A stretch of DNA of 64,000 nucleotides from Panicum virgatum. Taxonomy: Eukaryota > Streptophyta > Magnoliopsida > Poales > Poaceae. The translations under genes were made by a program, and so were the position numbers. Location of the stretch: the NCBI RefSeq assembly GCF_016808335.1, contig NC_053149.1, forward strand, positions 939,596-1,003,595. The letters are read 5' to 3'. The notes beneath the pieces are model-generated. The model searched no databases. It was given only the letters and a program-made list of their open reading frames with translations, and was not told where the DNA came from. Shown here piece by piece: positions 11,199 through 22,800 of the stretch. The stretch's first letter is position 1. Each line of letters opens with the position of its first letter.

Positions 11199-13873
11199 CT
11201 AACCACCCCTAGGGCGTCGGACCCTCTTAGCCCTCTGCTGGGCACGGACATGTCCCTCGGAGTAGGTGAGAACATCCGGAGACCTCACCTGTCGCTCAGG
11301 ACGCGCAAGGGGCTGCGGTGTCTGCTGCTGAGAGATCCCAAGTGGTGCTCCTCCTAGTTGTGAATACCCCAAGACATCGGGGTCACCTTGCGCGGCAGGC
11401 TCTTCTGGACTCAAGCTGTCGAAGTCGTCTAAGGTGAATGTCTCGTTATCTGGTCGAAAGGAGGAAGAAGAAGGTCCGGCGCCCGCATCGGGGTAGAATC
11501 CTACGCAAAAAATATGGATGTTAGCGTACGCTCGTATATTTCGTAATGACATGTAGAAACCGAAATACGAAACAAAAATTAACCTGTGTACGCCGGTATC
11601 TGTGGCCCCGGTACCATCCCTGGATACGGTCCGCCAACTGGTGCTGTCCCTCTAAACATTCCAGTATGGCCGAACGCAGTAGCTGGATCGTATCCTGTAT
11701 GTGATATTAGTAAATATGTAGGAACACTTGATGTAATTTTAAAGAGATATGTACGTTACCTGCACTTGGGAAGAACTGCGACGTCGGCCCGTGTATGGTC
11801 GACGGACACGGGAACGACGACGACGCCTGAGACGACCTGTGGCTGTCTTCGTACTGCACACGGCTTCCGAAGTTGTGCGTTACCTGACGCAACTGATCAC
11901 GCTGCCTCGACCATGCCTCTATCTGCTCAAACTGGGTCATTGGGGATCCGGCACGTACCCTCGTCAGGTAAGTCGAGCAGTCCGTCTCCATCATGTTGCA
12001 AAGGCGAAACTGCATCAATTCAGTAAAGTTACAAACACATGAATTATCTTATGAATATGATTATATATATATATATGCAAATATGATCAAGAGACTCACC
12101 GCGCCAGCTAGTGCCTCCACGTGGTGCCGGCCATAGCCATCCTGAGGCATCGCCTGGTGTGGCTGCGGGTGAGTGTCAACAAAAACCAGACGAGCCCGAG
12201 TCCGGGGTAAGTACCAGGTGAGGTAAGCCCTGAAGGAACTGTCTGTGTGTGGTCCTGTTGGTTGGAACAAGAGCTCGTCTGCCTGTTCCCATTGGTCCAC
12301 CCACGGCTGGATCTTGGTGAGCCAATCATCAGATCACGGCAAGCCACTCCTTGACAACCTACAAAGTGGATTACGAAGAATCGTTAGATTCGACACGAAT
12401 GTATGAGCCAAGTTAATTCATAATTACCTGTGGTCCTGGCGACTGACACGCTCCAATGCGGTGGGCACCGAAAACTCCTGGCGCTGCCCAAACTGTCTCC
12501 TGACTCTCCAGGGGCAATATGCCTCAACCGCGATGTCATAAACCAGGACGGCGGAAGTAAGCCACAGGCTCGCATTCGCGGAGCAGTGCGAAGACAGGCC
12601 TGTTGGTGCACGTCTAGCCACAGCCTCTGGGCTGTAAGGCTCCCAGATAACGTCCTCGGGCGTCAGCATGTCGAGCTCCGAAACAAACTCAGGATATGCG
12701 CGTCTAACCCGCGCATGTGCCCAGGACCTCTGCATTCCGAATAAGTAAAATTAAAATTGCGCTAATACATCATGTAACAATGAATAACAAAATTAGATTT
12801 GATACGAACGTACCTGACGCCAGATCCAGATAGTTCCCATAGTGGGCCTCTCGTCCTCCTCGTCGCCGTACATGCCTCCGTGGTAAGGCTCGTGGCTGAC
12901 AAAGGGCCGACCAACGGCTGGCCTCTCGTACGACCAAAGCTGTAGCAGTAGTGGGCACCCTGACAGGATAGCGTTCCCATGTGTCTTCATGCAGCCGTCA
13001 CAGAGTCCACGGTAAGTGGCTGCAAGTACCGCCTCACCCCAGCTGTAGGGCGGTACGTCCTCGTCCCCATCCGCAATCTCCCGTGCATACGGAAGGAGAA
13101 TCCTATCGACCAAGTTGCCATGAGTGGTGTTGAACATGATGTAACCAAACAACCAAAGTAGGTACGCCTCCAGCGATCTGGTCACACTATACTCGTCGGC
13201 ATCCGCAGCCAAAAGGGCAGGCTGCATAAACAATTAAGATAAATAGTTTCAACTATCAATGGAACATGTGAATTGTAACAATTAAATTTATATTTGGAAT
13301 GAATACGTACTGTAAACTGTATGAACCAGGTCTTCGAAGGACCTGCTGCTCGCGGGTGCGGGTTGATCGGACCTGCTTCATCCACGCGGTCAACCAGGGC
13401 AAAACGGGCCTCCAGCTCATCCTTCCATGAGGCCGCCACCACACGCGGACCTACAGCCTCCCCGACGATAGGGAGGCCGAGGAGGTAGGCCACGTCCTGC
13501 AGCGTAGGAGTCATCTCCCCACACGGGAGGTGGAACGTGTGTGTCTCCGGCCTCCATCTGTCAACGAGCGCCGTCAGGAGGGATCGGTCGAGCTGAATAG
13601 GCCCAACCTCGACAAGACGGCTCAGAGTCAGTAGGCCGGCCTCACGTAACCTGCAAAAAAACAAAAAATGTCGAAACAAAGGAATACCGGCGAATTCATA
13701 AGTCATAAACAATAATATTTCATTACATACCGGTCACACCAATCGTGGTGTATAGAGATCGCCTCGCCGGGTGGACGAGGACGTAGCACCTCTAGGGCTC
13801 GGTGCTCAACAGCTGCAAAGTAAGACCTGTGGCTCGAGTCGATCACTGGGTCTAGCAAGGAGTCCATCTCCAT
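11199..13873 (-). pseudogene. Plant mobile domain (PMD) protein gene of the MULE, one premature stop
   Basis: Eight exons join in frame with GT/AG borders: 13731-13873, 13311-13650, 12814-13221, 12428-12729, 12100-12358, 11760-12009, 11584-11694 and 11199-11500, giving 705 codons. The core reads RWRPETHTFHLPCGEMTPTL then LQDVAYLLGLP, diagnostic of the PMD family (MAIN/MAIL1-like, also called aminotransferase-like plant mobile domain). The C-terminal third is Pro/Gly/Ser-rich and ends in a basic KRVRRPRGG tail. One in-frame TGA at 12334-12336 interrupts it; its context (CCG-TGA) is what a CpG transition of an Arg codon would give. The biochemical role of transposon PMD proteins is unknown to me. 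The gene lies just downstream of the transposase on the same strand. The start at 13873 is the first Met after a plausible acceptor, so a further upstream exon is possible. Confidence 0.82.
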
Positions 13874-14013
13874 ACCTGCATTCAAAAATATATGAGAACA
13901 CATAGGTAAATATATATTTCATACAAACTAGACACATAAATACAATAATACTTCATTACATACCTGCCATATTTCATTACTACATATTACAAATAATGAA
14001 ATACAATTGTGGA

Positions 14014-16650
14014 TCATGACACCGAATACCTTCCACGAGCAATTCTCGCCGATGCTCGTCTGAACGTAGGAGGTGCTCCATCTCTGGGATTTCCGGAAGG
14101 ACCGACGTCAGCAGCATCGTGAAGTGCATTCTGAGGACACTTCTTGTAGTTGTGACTCAATGATCCACATTGGCTGCAACGTTTTTGTGCCTTGCTTGCT
14201 TCCGACTCGTCCATACCATTCCGAATACGACGTGTCTGACGGCGGCCTTTGCCTTTCTTAGTGGCTGGATCAGGAATAAACATCTTATTCTCATTATCCT
14301 GAGTGAAAGGCCCCACAATTCCAATCCCGTATACCTCATGTCCCCATGTGGATACAGCTGCTTCCTTGCTGAAGTACGGTGAAACAAATAGTCCTGTCTG
14401 TAACGCAGACTCTGCACATGCCGCAATGAGATGGGAGCATGGCATATGCAATAACTTAGGCTTCATGCAGGAGCAGAATGCTTTGCCATCAACTGTAATC
14501 AAACTCTCCTGTACCACTCTATCTCTACGGATACCACGACCACTTCTATCCTTACATAGAACCTCAAATCTATGCTCCATTATACCTGTGGATATGACGC
14601 GGTGCAGTTTTGCCTTTTCAATCTTCTCTTGCATATATTGTGTCACTCTTTTGCAAAACTGAATTTGAGGGTTGCTGATGTTTATGCTTGCAGCCGTGTA
14701 ACGCTCTCTGAAATACTTCATGCACCCATACATGATGAACTCAACAATTCCCACAAGTGGAAAGGCACGACAAGAACGCATAACCATATTGAAACACTCT
14801 GCATGGTTCGTTGTCTGAATACCATATCGTATTCCGTTGGTATCATAAAGGAATGACCATTTCTCCTTAGGTGCACCTCGAATCCAGTGTGAAAATGGCT
14901 TCTCAATTGAATCCCTAGCCTCTGCAGCATGACTCGTGTCTGCTCCTGATGCCCTTACCTTCACTAGCTCTGCAGTCAACTGATCAAGCATCTGCCATAA
15001 TGCATTGAATTTTCTCTGTTGATTTTGGGTGCACAACCTCTTAAACAGGTTCTTAAGATCCTTGTTCTTGAAGTGTTCATAGAAGTTTGCACCCATATGA
15101 CTAATGCACCACCTGTTTTGGACATCAGGCTATAATGGAGGCGTTGTCGCAGTTCCACGTTGCAATTTCAGTATTGATTGCAGGATACCTGCATGCCTAT
15201 CACTAATAAGGCACACATCTGGACGTGCAGCAACAACATGATTCTTCACTCGTTCAAGGAACCAATACCAACTGTCTATGTTCTCATTCTCAACAAATGC
15301 AAATGCGAGCGGAACAATTTGGTTGTTGCAATCTACACCGATTGCGGTGAGTATCTGACCTTTATACCTTCCAGTAAAAAATGTGCCATCAATGCAGATC
15401 ACCGGAAGACAAAACTGAAATGCTCTAACAGAAGCACCTATGCAAAAGAAGGCTCGTTGCATAATTCTTTGTCCCCTAGTCACGGCTGGTAAAAGGTATG
15501 TGTCATAAAAGCTTCCAGGATTTCTAGCAACAACCTGGGATAACATACGAGGTAGGTTATCATATGATGCCTCGTATGTGCCGAACCGCATCTCGAACAC
15601 CCTTTGTTTAGCCCGCCATGCCTTCAAATAACTGATGGTGTACTGGTAAGTCTGCTCAATGTGTCGAATAATCATTTTTGGCTCATAATTTAGGTTGTCC
15701 ATAATAAACCCATACATTTGCTTTGCAACAAAGTCGCATGATATATTGCGATGCGAGGGAATAACTTCTGACAGCAAACAAGTGTGCTCTGTGACAATGG
15801 AACATTTCCAGTTTGACTTCCATTTTCCCTTGAATGCATGTACTCGCCATGGACATCCAGCATTCACACACTTCACCTCATATTCTTTACTGCCAGACTT
15901 CACGACTCTGAATTCTCGTTTCAATGAGATTGCCCATAGTCTCACAGCATCTTTTACGGCTTCAATGTTTGGATATGTTGCACCTTGCACTACCTCATTC
16001 CCTCTGTACTCCCACTCCTGATTTCGTACATCTTCTGCGATATGACTGCCAAAACCATGCTCTTTCCACTCTTTTGGCAATGAGTACTGCTCGTCATCAG
16101 ATGAGTCCTCATATTCTTCCATCTCTATTGCGGTTTGGTCTTCTGCCTCCATCTCGTCCACAATGCTATGTATCCTCTCTCTCTCATCAGTAAGGCCCTG
16201 TGGTCCCATATTTTGGTTCTCTGTTTCTTCTGACTCATCTTGCTCAACATAATTGGTCTCTCTTCGAATACTCGGAGTTCCTTGATCTGCACAATGTTGG
16301 ATTTCATTTTGTGTTTTCTCCCGGATTTGAACAAGAATGGCCAGAGGCCACCCACTCTCTAGAGCTGCTTGCATGTACTTCTGCCAGTCATCAGTGCTGT
16401 GTATCATCATTAATTCCCATAATTCACTTTCTACCTCCCAATTAACAAGAGACTGGACAGTGATCACATGTGTCAACGGATCAACATGGAACCCACGCTG
16501 CAGCCACTTACATATGGAACCAAAACTCCTTTCCAGAGGTTTATCTATGCCGCTAGATGTGCGCTTAAAGGCAGAAAGATCTACTCCATTTGGCCCATAC
16601 ATAACATTGTATTCACCATAAAATACTTGAAACTGCATTTTGCTCGACAT
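14014..16650 (-). pseudogene. MURA-type Mutator transposase, one premature stop
   Basis: A single reading frame of 879 codons starts MSSKMQFQVFYGEYN and ends at 14014, broken only by TAG at 15130-15132. Visible landmarks in order are listed here. An acidic N-terminal half comes first. A MuDR-type region follows around 'YRGNEVVQGATYPN'. The MULE transposase core has ICIDGTFF and ISDRHAGI, each holding a candidate catalytic Asp. A SWIM zinc finger reads CSCMKPKLLHMPCSH. Last is a CCHC knuckle, CSQCGSLSHNYKKC. These would bind and cut the TIRs of the element. The nonsense codon falls just after the second Asp, so the SWIM finger is lost from any product of this copy unless the stop is bypassed. 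The region downstream of the stop stays in frame with normal coding character, so the mutation looks recent. Confidence 0.88.
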
Positions 16651-16654
16651 ATCT

Positions 16655-17209
16655 GTATATCACATAATACTTATCGAGTTATACTCTTTACTTCACTACC
16701 TTATTCAATAATCCATAAAAACTAAGTATGGAATTCAACTACAACGTATAAGTATTCATAACTACGTGATGACTCTCGAATTCTATACTGCATATGCCAA
16801 ATTCTATTATAAATCATAATTAATTTATAAACATGTCTCTAATAGCACTGCAATTGTAATAATAAATGCGTAGAACTAATTTTCTAAACTAATTTACTAC
16901 TACGTAACTACAAACTAAAGTATCATTGAACTCCTACTTAAATGGATCTACTATAGCACTAATTAAATTAAATTACTCATATTTAAATACGTAGTACTTA
17001 AATATAACAATATTTAAACTAAATGTACTAACCTGCAGATCACAAGTGCTGAATCCGGCAGGGCTTCGCCGTTTTCCTTCTCCTCACTCCTCTCTTTTTT
17101 TTCCTGGATTTTTGGTGGAATTTTCGGGCTTAAATGAGGAGGGAAGGGGAGGGCTGGGGCTTTTATAAGGGGGGAGACCCCGGTCGCCCGGGGGGGGGGG
17201 GCGACAGCC
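16655..17209. other. MULE non-coding region upstream of the transposase
   Basis: This is AT-rich sequence between the transposase start and the right TIR and probably holds its promoter and leader. No clear TATA position could be chosen among many AT tracts. Confidence 0.4.
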
Positions 17210-17385
17210 CCCCTGCCGCGACTGTGGGCCGGGCCCAGCGGCGGTCGCCCGTGGGCCGGGCGACAGGCTGTCGCCCCCCCAACGGGCGACAGGGCTTGTT
17301 TTTTTTTTCTCCAGGGACTTCGTTGCAAATTTGAAAAAAAAATTACACATTGGGCCTGTCGCCCTATGGGAGGGCGACCGGGGTA
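17180..17385. repeat. Right subterminal GTCGCCC/GGGCGAC palindromes
   Basis: This holds repeated GTCGCCC and GGGCGAC arms with C/G-run spacers, mirroring the left end at 10743-10885. It is part of the extended TIR. Confidence 0.6.
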
Positions 17386-17432
17386 TATTTTTGAAATATT
17401 TCAAAACGAAAATATATTTTTGAATTTTTTTT

Positions 17433-18303
17433 TTAAATATAAAAAAGAAAAAACCGCCGTCGTCGTCCCTTGGTGGAAGGCTCGTGGCCTCCCTGGGCCA
17501 TGAACAGGCCGTCGGAGACCAGCCCAGCGAGCGGCCCGCCAATCAGCGGCCCGACCCAGTAGACCCAGTGGTCGGCCCAGACCCCGGCCGCGAGCGCCGG
17601 CCCGAAGGAGCGCGCGGGGTTCATGGACGCGCCGGAGAAGGGCCCGCCGGCGAGCACGTTGGCTCCGACGACCAGCCCCACCAGCAGCGGGCCCATGCCT
17701 CCGACGGCGCGGCGCGGGTCGACGACGGTGGCGTACACGGCGAAGAGCAGCGAGAAGGTGAGCACCACCTCCATGAGCACGCCCTGGAGCGCGCCGGCGC
17801 CCGGCGCCAGCGCGTGCACGGGCGTGGGCGCGCCGCCGGTGAGGAAGGCGAGGAGGAGGCAGGCGAGGGCGGAGCCCAGGAGCTGGGCGGCGGTGTAGAG
17901 CGCGGAGCGGAAGAGGGTGATGCGCCCCGTGACGGCCAGGCCCAGCGTGACGGCCGGGTTGATGTGGCCGCCAGAGACGTGGAGCCCCGCGGACACCATG
18001 ACGGCCACCACCAGCGTGTGCGCCAGCGCCACCGCCGTAAGGCCCACGACGGAGTCAGCGCTGCCGGCCAGCTTCCCTGCAAATATGCACACGACACCAC
18101 GGCCATCATGGAGCTAGTAGCTGAGTTTTTGTTTTCGATTGAAGCAATTAATGTAAGAATATATATAGTTAGTTACCCGTGGCCATGGCTGATCCTACGC
18201 CGGCGAAGACGAAGAGGAAGGTGAGGATGAGCTCGGCGAGCACCGCGCGGACGCAGCCGGTGTCAGCGGCCTCGCGGTGGTGGCCGAGAGCAAACTTTGC
18301 CAT
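17433..18303 (-). CDS. Tonoplast intrinsic protein (aquaporin, TIP4-like) with a transposon-altered C-terminus
   Basis: This is a predicted tonoplast water channel. Exon 1 is 18177-18303 and exon 2 is 17433-18076, giving 256 residues. It starts [20 protein letters not shown], typical of grass TIP4 proteins, and has GGHINPAV (NPA 82-84) and SMNPARSF boxes. The first-exon length (127 nt) and split Gly codon are identical to the gene at 4930-5950, supporting tandem duplication. A MULE (10660-17457) is inserted in the last codons. The frame therefore runs out of the TIP tail at about 17458 and ends in eight TIR-encoded residues (RFFLFYI-like) at a stop in the TIR. All membrane helices and pore residues precede the break, so function could survive. 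The original 3' UTR is now 6.8 kb away, beyond 10651. A TATA-like box lies at about 18424-18432. Confidence 0.9.
17458..17466. repeat. 9-bp target site duplication, right copy (CGTCGTCGT)
   Basis: It is identical to 10651-10659 and lies inside the 3' coding end of the second TIP gene. Confidence 0.75.
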
Positions 18304-18423
18304 GGCTGGTACGGTACGGTGGTGGTGGGTATGTGCGTGTGCGTGACTATAGCGTGTCGTCTCAAGTCTGAACTGAAGCGGGGCAGACAAGTGTAGGAGG
18401 AGGAGGAGCTCACGGCTGACGCC

Positions 18424-18432
18424 GATATATAG
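18424..18432 (-). promoter_or_regulatory. TATA box of the second TIP gene
   Basis: 'ctatatatc' on the minus strand, about 125 bp upstream of the ATG at 18303. It lies about 45 bp from the edge of a MITE. Confidence 0.5.
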
Positions 18433-18473
18433 ACAGCAAGATAGGTGGAAGACTGGTAGATAGATAATAAGAT

Positions 18474-18820
18474 CTGGTTTAGTTCCCACCCCATAAACCC
18501 TGTAATTAAAAAAAAAATATCGCATCGAATATTTCGACACATGCATGAAGTACTAAATGAAGTCTATTTACAAAACTTTTTGCATGGATGGGCTGTAAAT
18601 CGCGAGACGAATCTAATGAGCCTACTTAATCTATGATTTGCAACAGTGATGCTACAGTAACCATCTGCTAATTATGGATTAATCATGGATTAATTAGTAT
18701 CATTAGATTCGTCTCGCGATTTACAACTCATCCGTGCAAAAAGTTTTGTAAATAGACTTCATTTAGTACTTCAAATTAGCAAGATTTTTTCGAAAAAAAT
18801 TTGCGTTTCAACTAAACAGA
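18474..18820. mobile_element. MITE with long inverted repeats in the TIP promoter
   Basis: Ends resemble TCTGGTTTAGTT on the left and AACTAAACAGA on the right. Inside are long inverted arms: 'agtactaaatgaagtctatt' near 18546 is matched in reverse near 18760, and 'gcgagacgaatctaatgag' near 18602 is matched near 18710. This is a very common grass repeat type. No target duplication was resolved. Confidence 0.7.
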
Positions 18821-19542
18821 GCTATGTATATCAGGCCGTCGTGCTGATGACTTGCGTCGTTGCAGACCCCTGAATGAATGAAGAGTGGACGAAAGTTGCA
18901 GAAAGCAACAATGCAATGCAAGCAGCGGGTTCATCATATCATATTGGCAGACAGTTGACAGATCAGAGGAGAGCACTACTCTAGCAGTAGCAGTAGCCTC
19001 ATCTCTTCTCCGCCTTCAGCGGCCGCATGATCGGCACCCAATCGTTGTCTGCTAGCTCTTAGCCTGTTAGCTTGCGCTGTCAAAGGCGGAATGCCAAGTC
19101 TGCTTTCGCACTACTTTACCTCTACTGGTGGTCTGCTCGTTGAAACGACAACACCCACGGGAACCGAACCAAGCCCAACCCAACAATGCTTGCTCCTGAC
19201 AGTGCCAGATATTGAGAGACCAAATAAATCTGGACCGTTAATCTCAGACAGATTAATCCTTCTCTAACTTTGCTTAAAGAGAACCAACATATACACTCCC
19301 AGCACACATGCAAAGAACTTGGGTCGGGTCTCTACTTTAAGATATTGCAGTGAAGCAGACACCGGGCAGCAGAAAGGAAAAAAAGAGCGCCTGTCTGAGA
19401 ATTTTGGACAAATAATAAAGCTGCCGCCATTCCGTGCTCGCTGCTCCACAGCTCTAGTTGACGCGACGTAACACACAGCAACTCAAATTATGCAAGAGCA
19501 CTACTAGTGGCCCAGATCCACTAATTATCTCCTCACTCTGTC
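18821..19542. other. Intergenic region with no recognised feature
   Basis: This lies between the TIP promoter MITE and the Copia element. It is unique-looking sequence without coding character. Confidence 0.4.
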
Positions 19543-19547
19543 GTTAT

Positions 19548-19662
19548 TAATGAAGGGAATAATTGCTGTATTCCTCCAACCCTAGATGGGTGGGTATATA
19601 TAGAACCTATACATGGGCCTTTAGGTGGGCCTCTATACACATGGGCTCAATATATTCCAACA
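19548..19662 (-). repeat. Copia 3' LTR (115 bp)
   Basis: On the minus strand it begins TGTTGGAATATATTG and ends CCCTTCATTA. It contains a TATA-like 'tatatata' segment. Confidence 0.88.
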
Positions 19663-19821
19663 CCCCCTCGCAGTCTGAACTACCGGCGCAGCGGTGTTCA
19701 AGACTGGACAACAAGAAAGCTAACACCCCCGCAGTCTGAACAACCGACGCCGCGGTGTTCAAGACTGGACAAGATGAGAGTACAAATAGAGTACAAAGGG
19801 CAAATACCCCCGTAGCCACAA

Positions 19822-22800
19822 CTAGCCACCGGCTACGTTGAGGCTGGATCGAAACTCCGACAAGGTTGAAAAGGGCAGCCCCTTGGTGAAGATGTCAGCA
19901 AACTGGGAGGTAGTCGGGACATGGAGTACCCGATCATCGCCGATTGCGACTCTGTCGCGCACGAAGTGTAGGTCGATCTCCACGTGTTTCGTCCGCTGGT
20001 GCTGGACGGGGTTGATGGAGAGATACACGGCGCTGACGTTGTCGCAGTAGATGAGCGTACTCTTGGCGAGCGGGCTGTGTAGCTCCGCCAAGAGCTGTCG
20101 TAGCCAGGACGCCTCCGCCACGCCGTTAGCGACAGCCCGTTACTCCGCCTCGGCACTGGAGCGGGAGACAACCGGCTGCCGCTTGGACGACCAGGAGACC
20201 AGGTTGCCGCCCAGGAAGACGGCGTAGCCGGAGGTGGAGCGACGAGTGTCCGGGCAGCCAGCCCAGTCAGCGTCGGTGTAGACCACCAACTCAGCAGAGT
20301 ACGAGCGGTGAAGCACCAGGGCGAGGTCCACAGTGCCACGGACGTACCGGAGGAGACGCTTCAGCGCAGCAAGGTGTGACTCCCGGGGATCATGCATATG
20401 GAGACAGACCTGCTGAACAGCGTAGGTGAGGTCCGGCCTGGTGAAGGTGAGGTACTACAAAGCGCCGGCCAGACTCCGGTAGGCAGTAGGATCAGCCACC
20501 GGATCACCCAGATCAGCAGACAGCTTCGCCTGAGTGTCGACTGGAGTGGAGCAGGGCTTGCAATCAGTCATCCCAGCCCGCTCCAGAATATTGAGGGCGT
20601 ACTGCCACTGGTGAAGGAGAAGACCAGACGGGCGAGGCTCAACAGTGACGCCCAAGAAGTGGTGGAGCTGACCGAGATCCTTCATAGCGAACTCCTGCTG
20701 CAAAGAGGGGATGACACTCTGAAGCAATTGCTGACTGGAAGCTGTGAGCACAATATCATCGACATATAGCAGCAGATATGCCGTCTCATCCCCACGGCGG
20801 TAGATAAAGAGAGACGTGTCAGACTTGGCCTCGGTGAACCCCAGTGTCAGCAAGAACGTGGCGAACCGAGAGGACCAAGCCCGTGGAGCCTGCTTCAGTC
20901 CATAGAGAGACTTGTTGAGCCGGCAGACCATATCCGGACGACTCAAGTCCACAAATCCCGCAGGCTGAGAGCAGTAAACAGTCTCTGACAAGGTGCCGTG
21001 AAGAAATACATTCTTCACGTCCAGCTGGTGCACAGGCCAAGTGCGCGAGAGCGCAAGCGAGAGGACCGTGCGCACCGTAGCGGGCTTCACGACCGGGCTG
21101 AAGGTCTCATCATAGTCCACACCAGGCCGCTGAGTGAACCCCCGGAGAACCCAGCGAGCCTTGTAACGCTCCAGTGTGCCGTCATCCCGACGCTTATGCG
21201 TCCAGATCCACTTGCCAGTCACCACATTGCAACCAGACGGATGCTGCACGAGGTCCCACGTCTGGTTGGCAAGAAGAGCCGCGTACTCCTCTTCCATCGC
21301 ACGACGCCAGTGATGATCCGCCAAGGCATCGCGGACAGAGGAGGGTACCGGAGAGACCCGTGGCTCTCCCTCGGTGGCGGAGACAGTCGCGGCCTGGGAC
21401 GCCATCCGCCGAGTCACCATGGGATGGATATGCCGAGAATCCCGATGGATGACCGGCGGGTGGTACACCTCCGGCTCGGCTTGAGAGGGAGCCGGAGGAG
21501 GCGGCGGCGCCGGTGTCAATGCCGAACGACGCCGGTACACCTGCACCAGCTAAGCGTACCGCTCAGGTGCAGGGGAAGGCACCGGGGCCGCGCGTGGCGC
21601 AGCGGGAGACATCGGGTCCGTGCGCGGCACGACCGGAGGTCCGGGGCTCGGTGCAGCAGGGATCACCGGAAGCGGTGCCGGTGCGCTGGGAAAACCTGCA
21701 GGAAAAGGATAGACAGGTAACGGTGGCTGAACCACCGGGTCAGTCGGAAACAGAGACGCCAGCTCGGGATCAGAAGAAGGTGTGGAGGAGGTGGAGTAGG
21801 GGAAATCCGACTCGTCGAAGACGACGTGTCGGGAGATCAGAACGCGGCGTGAGGTGAGGTCAAAGCATCAGTACCCCTTGTGGTCAGGGGAGTACCCGAG
21901 GAACACACAACGAGTTGAGCGGGGCGCCAGCTTGTGAGAAGCGGTGGCGGAGGTGTTAGGGTAACACGCACACCCGAAGACCCGAAGGTGGTCGTAGCGA
22001 GGAGGGGTACCGAAAAGAGCGTGGTGTGGAGTGGGAGCAGGAGAAGCAGTGGACGAAAGGCGGTTGAGCAGGTAGGTGGCGGTGTGGAGGCTCTCAGCCC
22101 AGAAGCGCGGGGGGAGAGAAGCCTGGATCAGAAGGGTGCGCACGACGTCGTTCGTCCTGCGAATCATCCGCTCAGCCTTGCCGTTCTGAGGAGAGGTATA
22201 CGAACAAGACATACGCAGCTGAACACCTCGAGACAGGAAGAAAGACCGGGAGGTGGTGTTATCGAACTCCCGCCCGTTGTCACACTGGACGGCCTTAACG
22301 GTGAGGCCGAACTGAGTGGACACCCAGGCAAAGAAGTGGAGGAGGGTGGGGAAGTTCTCAGACTTGGCGCGCAAAGGGAAAGTCCAAGAGTAATGAGAAA
22401 AATCATCAACAATGACCAGATAATATCTATAGCCAGACATGCTGAGTACAGGAGATGTCCACAGGTCACAGTGAATGAGATCAAAAGCATGCGCAGCATG
22501 CGAAGAAGAAAAAAAACGGAAGTCTAACATGACGACCTAACTGGCACGCATGACAGAGGTGCTCAGCAGGAGCCCTAGTACATGGAACATCGGTACTACG
22601 GCGGAGCTGAGCCAAAACGTCGCGGCCGGGGTGACCAAACAGGCGGTGCCAGGTGGTGGAAGAAGGCGTCACGGCAAAACCAAAAGGCGAAGAAGCCGAA
22701 GGCGAGGCAGCGGAAGCAGGAAGCCGAAGAGTGTAAAGGGGCCCCGGGCTGTCACATTGGAGGAGCGGACGCCTGGAAGCCGAATCCTTCACAGTAAGAC

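Larger units (their letters stand above)
10660..17457 (-). mobile_element. Mutator-like element carrying transposase and PMD genes
   Basis: This is a 6798-bp DNA transposon. Terminal inverted repeats of about 200 bp (10660-10860 and 17260-17457) share 'aaatatttcaaaaatatacc' and the 'caaatttgcaacgaagtccc' block, and a 9-bp target duplication flanks the element. It contains two minus-strand genes: a MURA-type transposase (14014-16650) and, downstream, an 8-exon plant mobile domain gene (11199-13873). Each carries one premature stop, so the copy is probably not autonomous now but decayed recently. The subterminal parts hold many GTCGCCC/GGGCGAC pairs. PMD genes are known passengers of some plant MULEs, which supports the assignment. 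The insertion is in the final codons of the TIP gene at its right edge. Confidence 0.88.
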
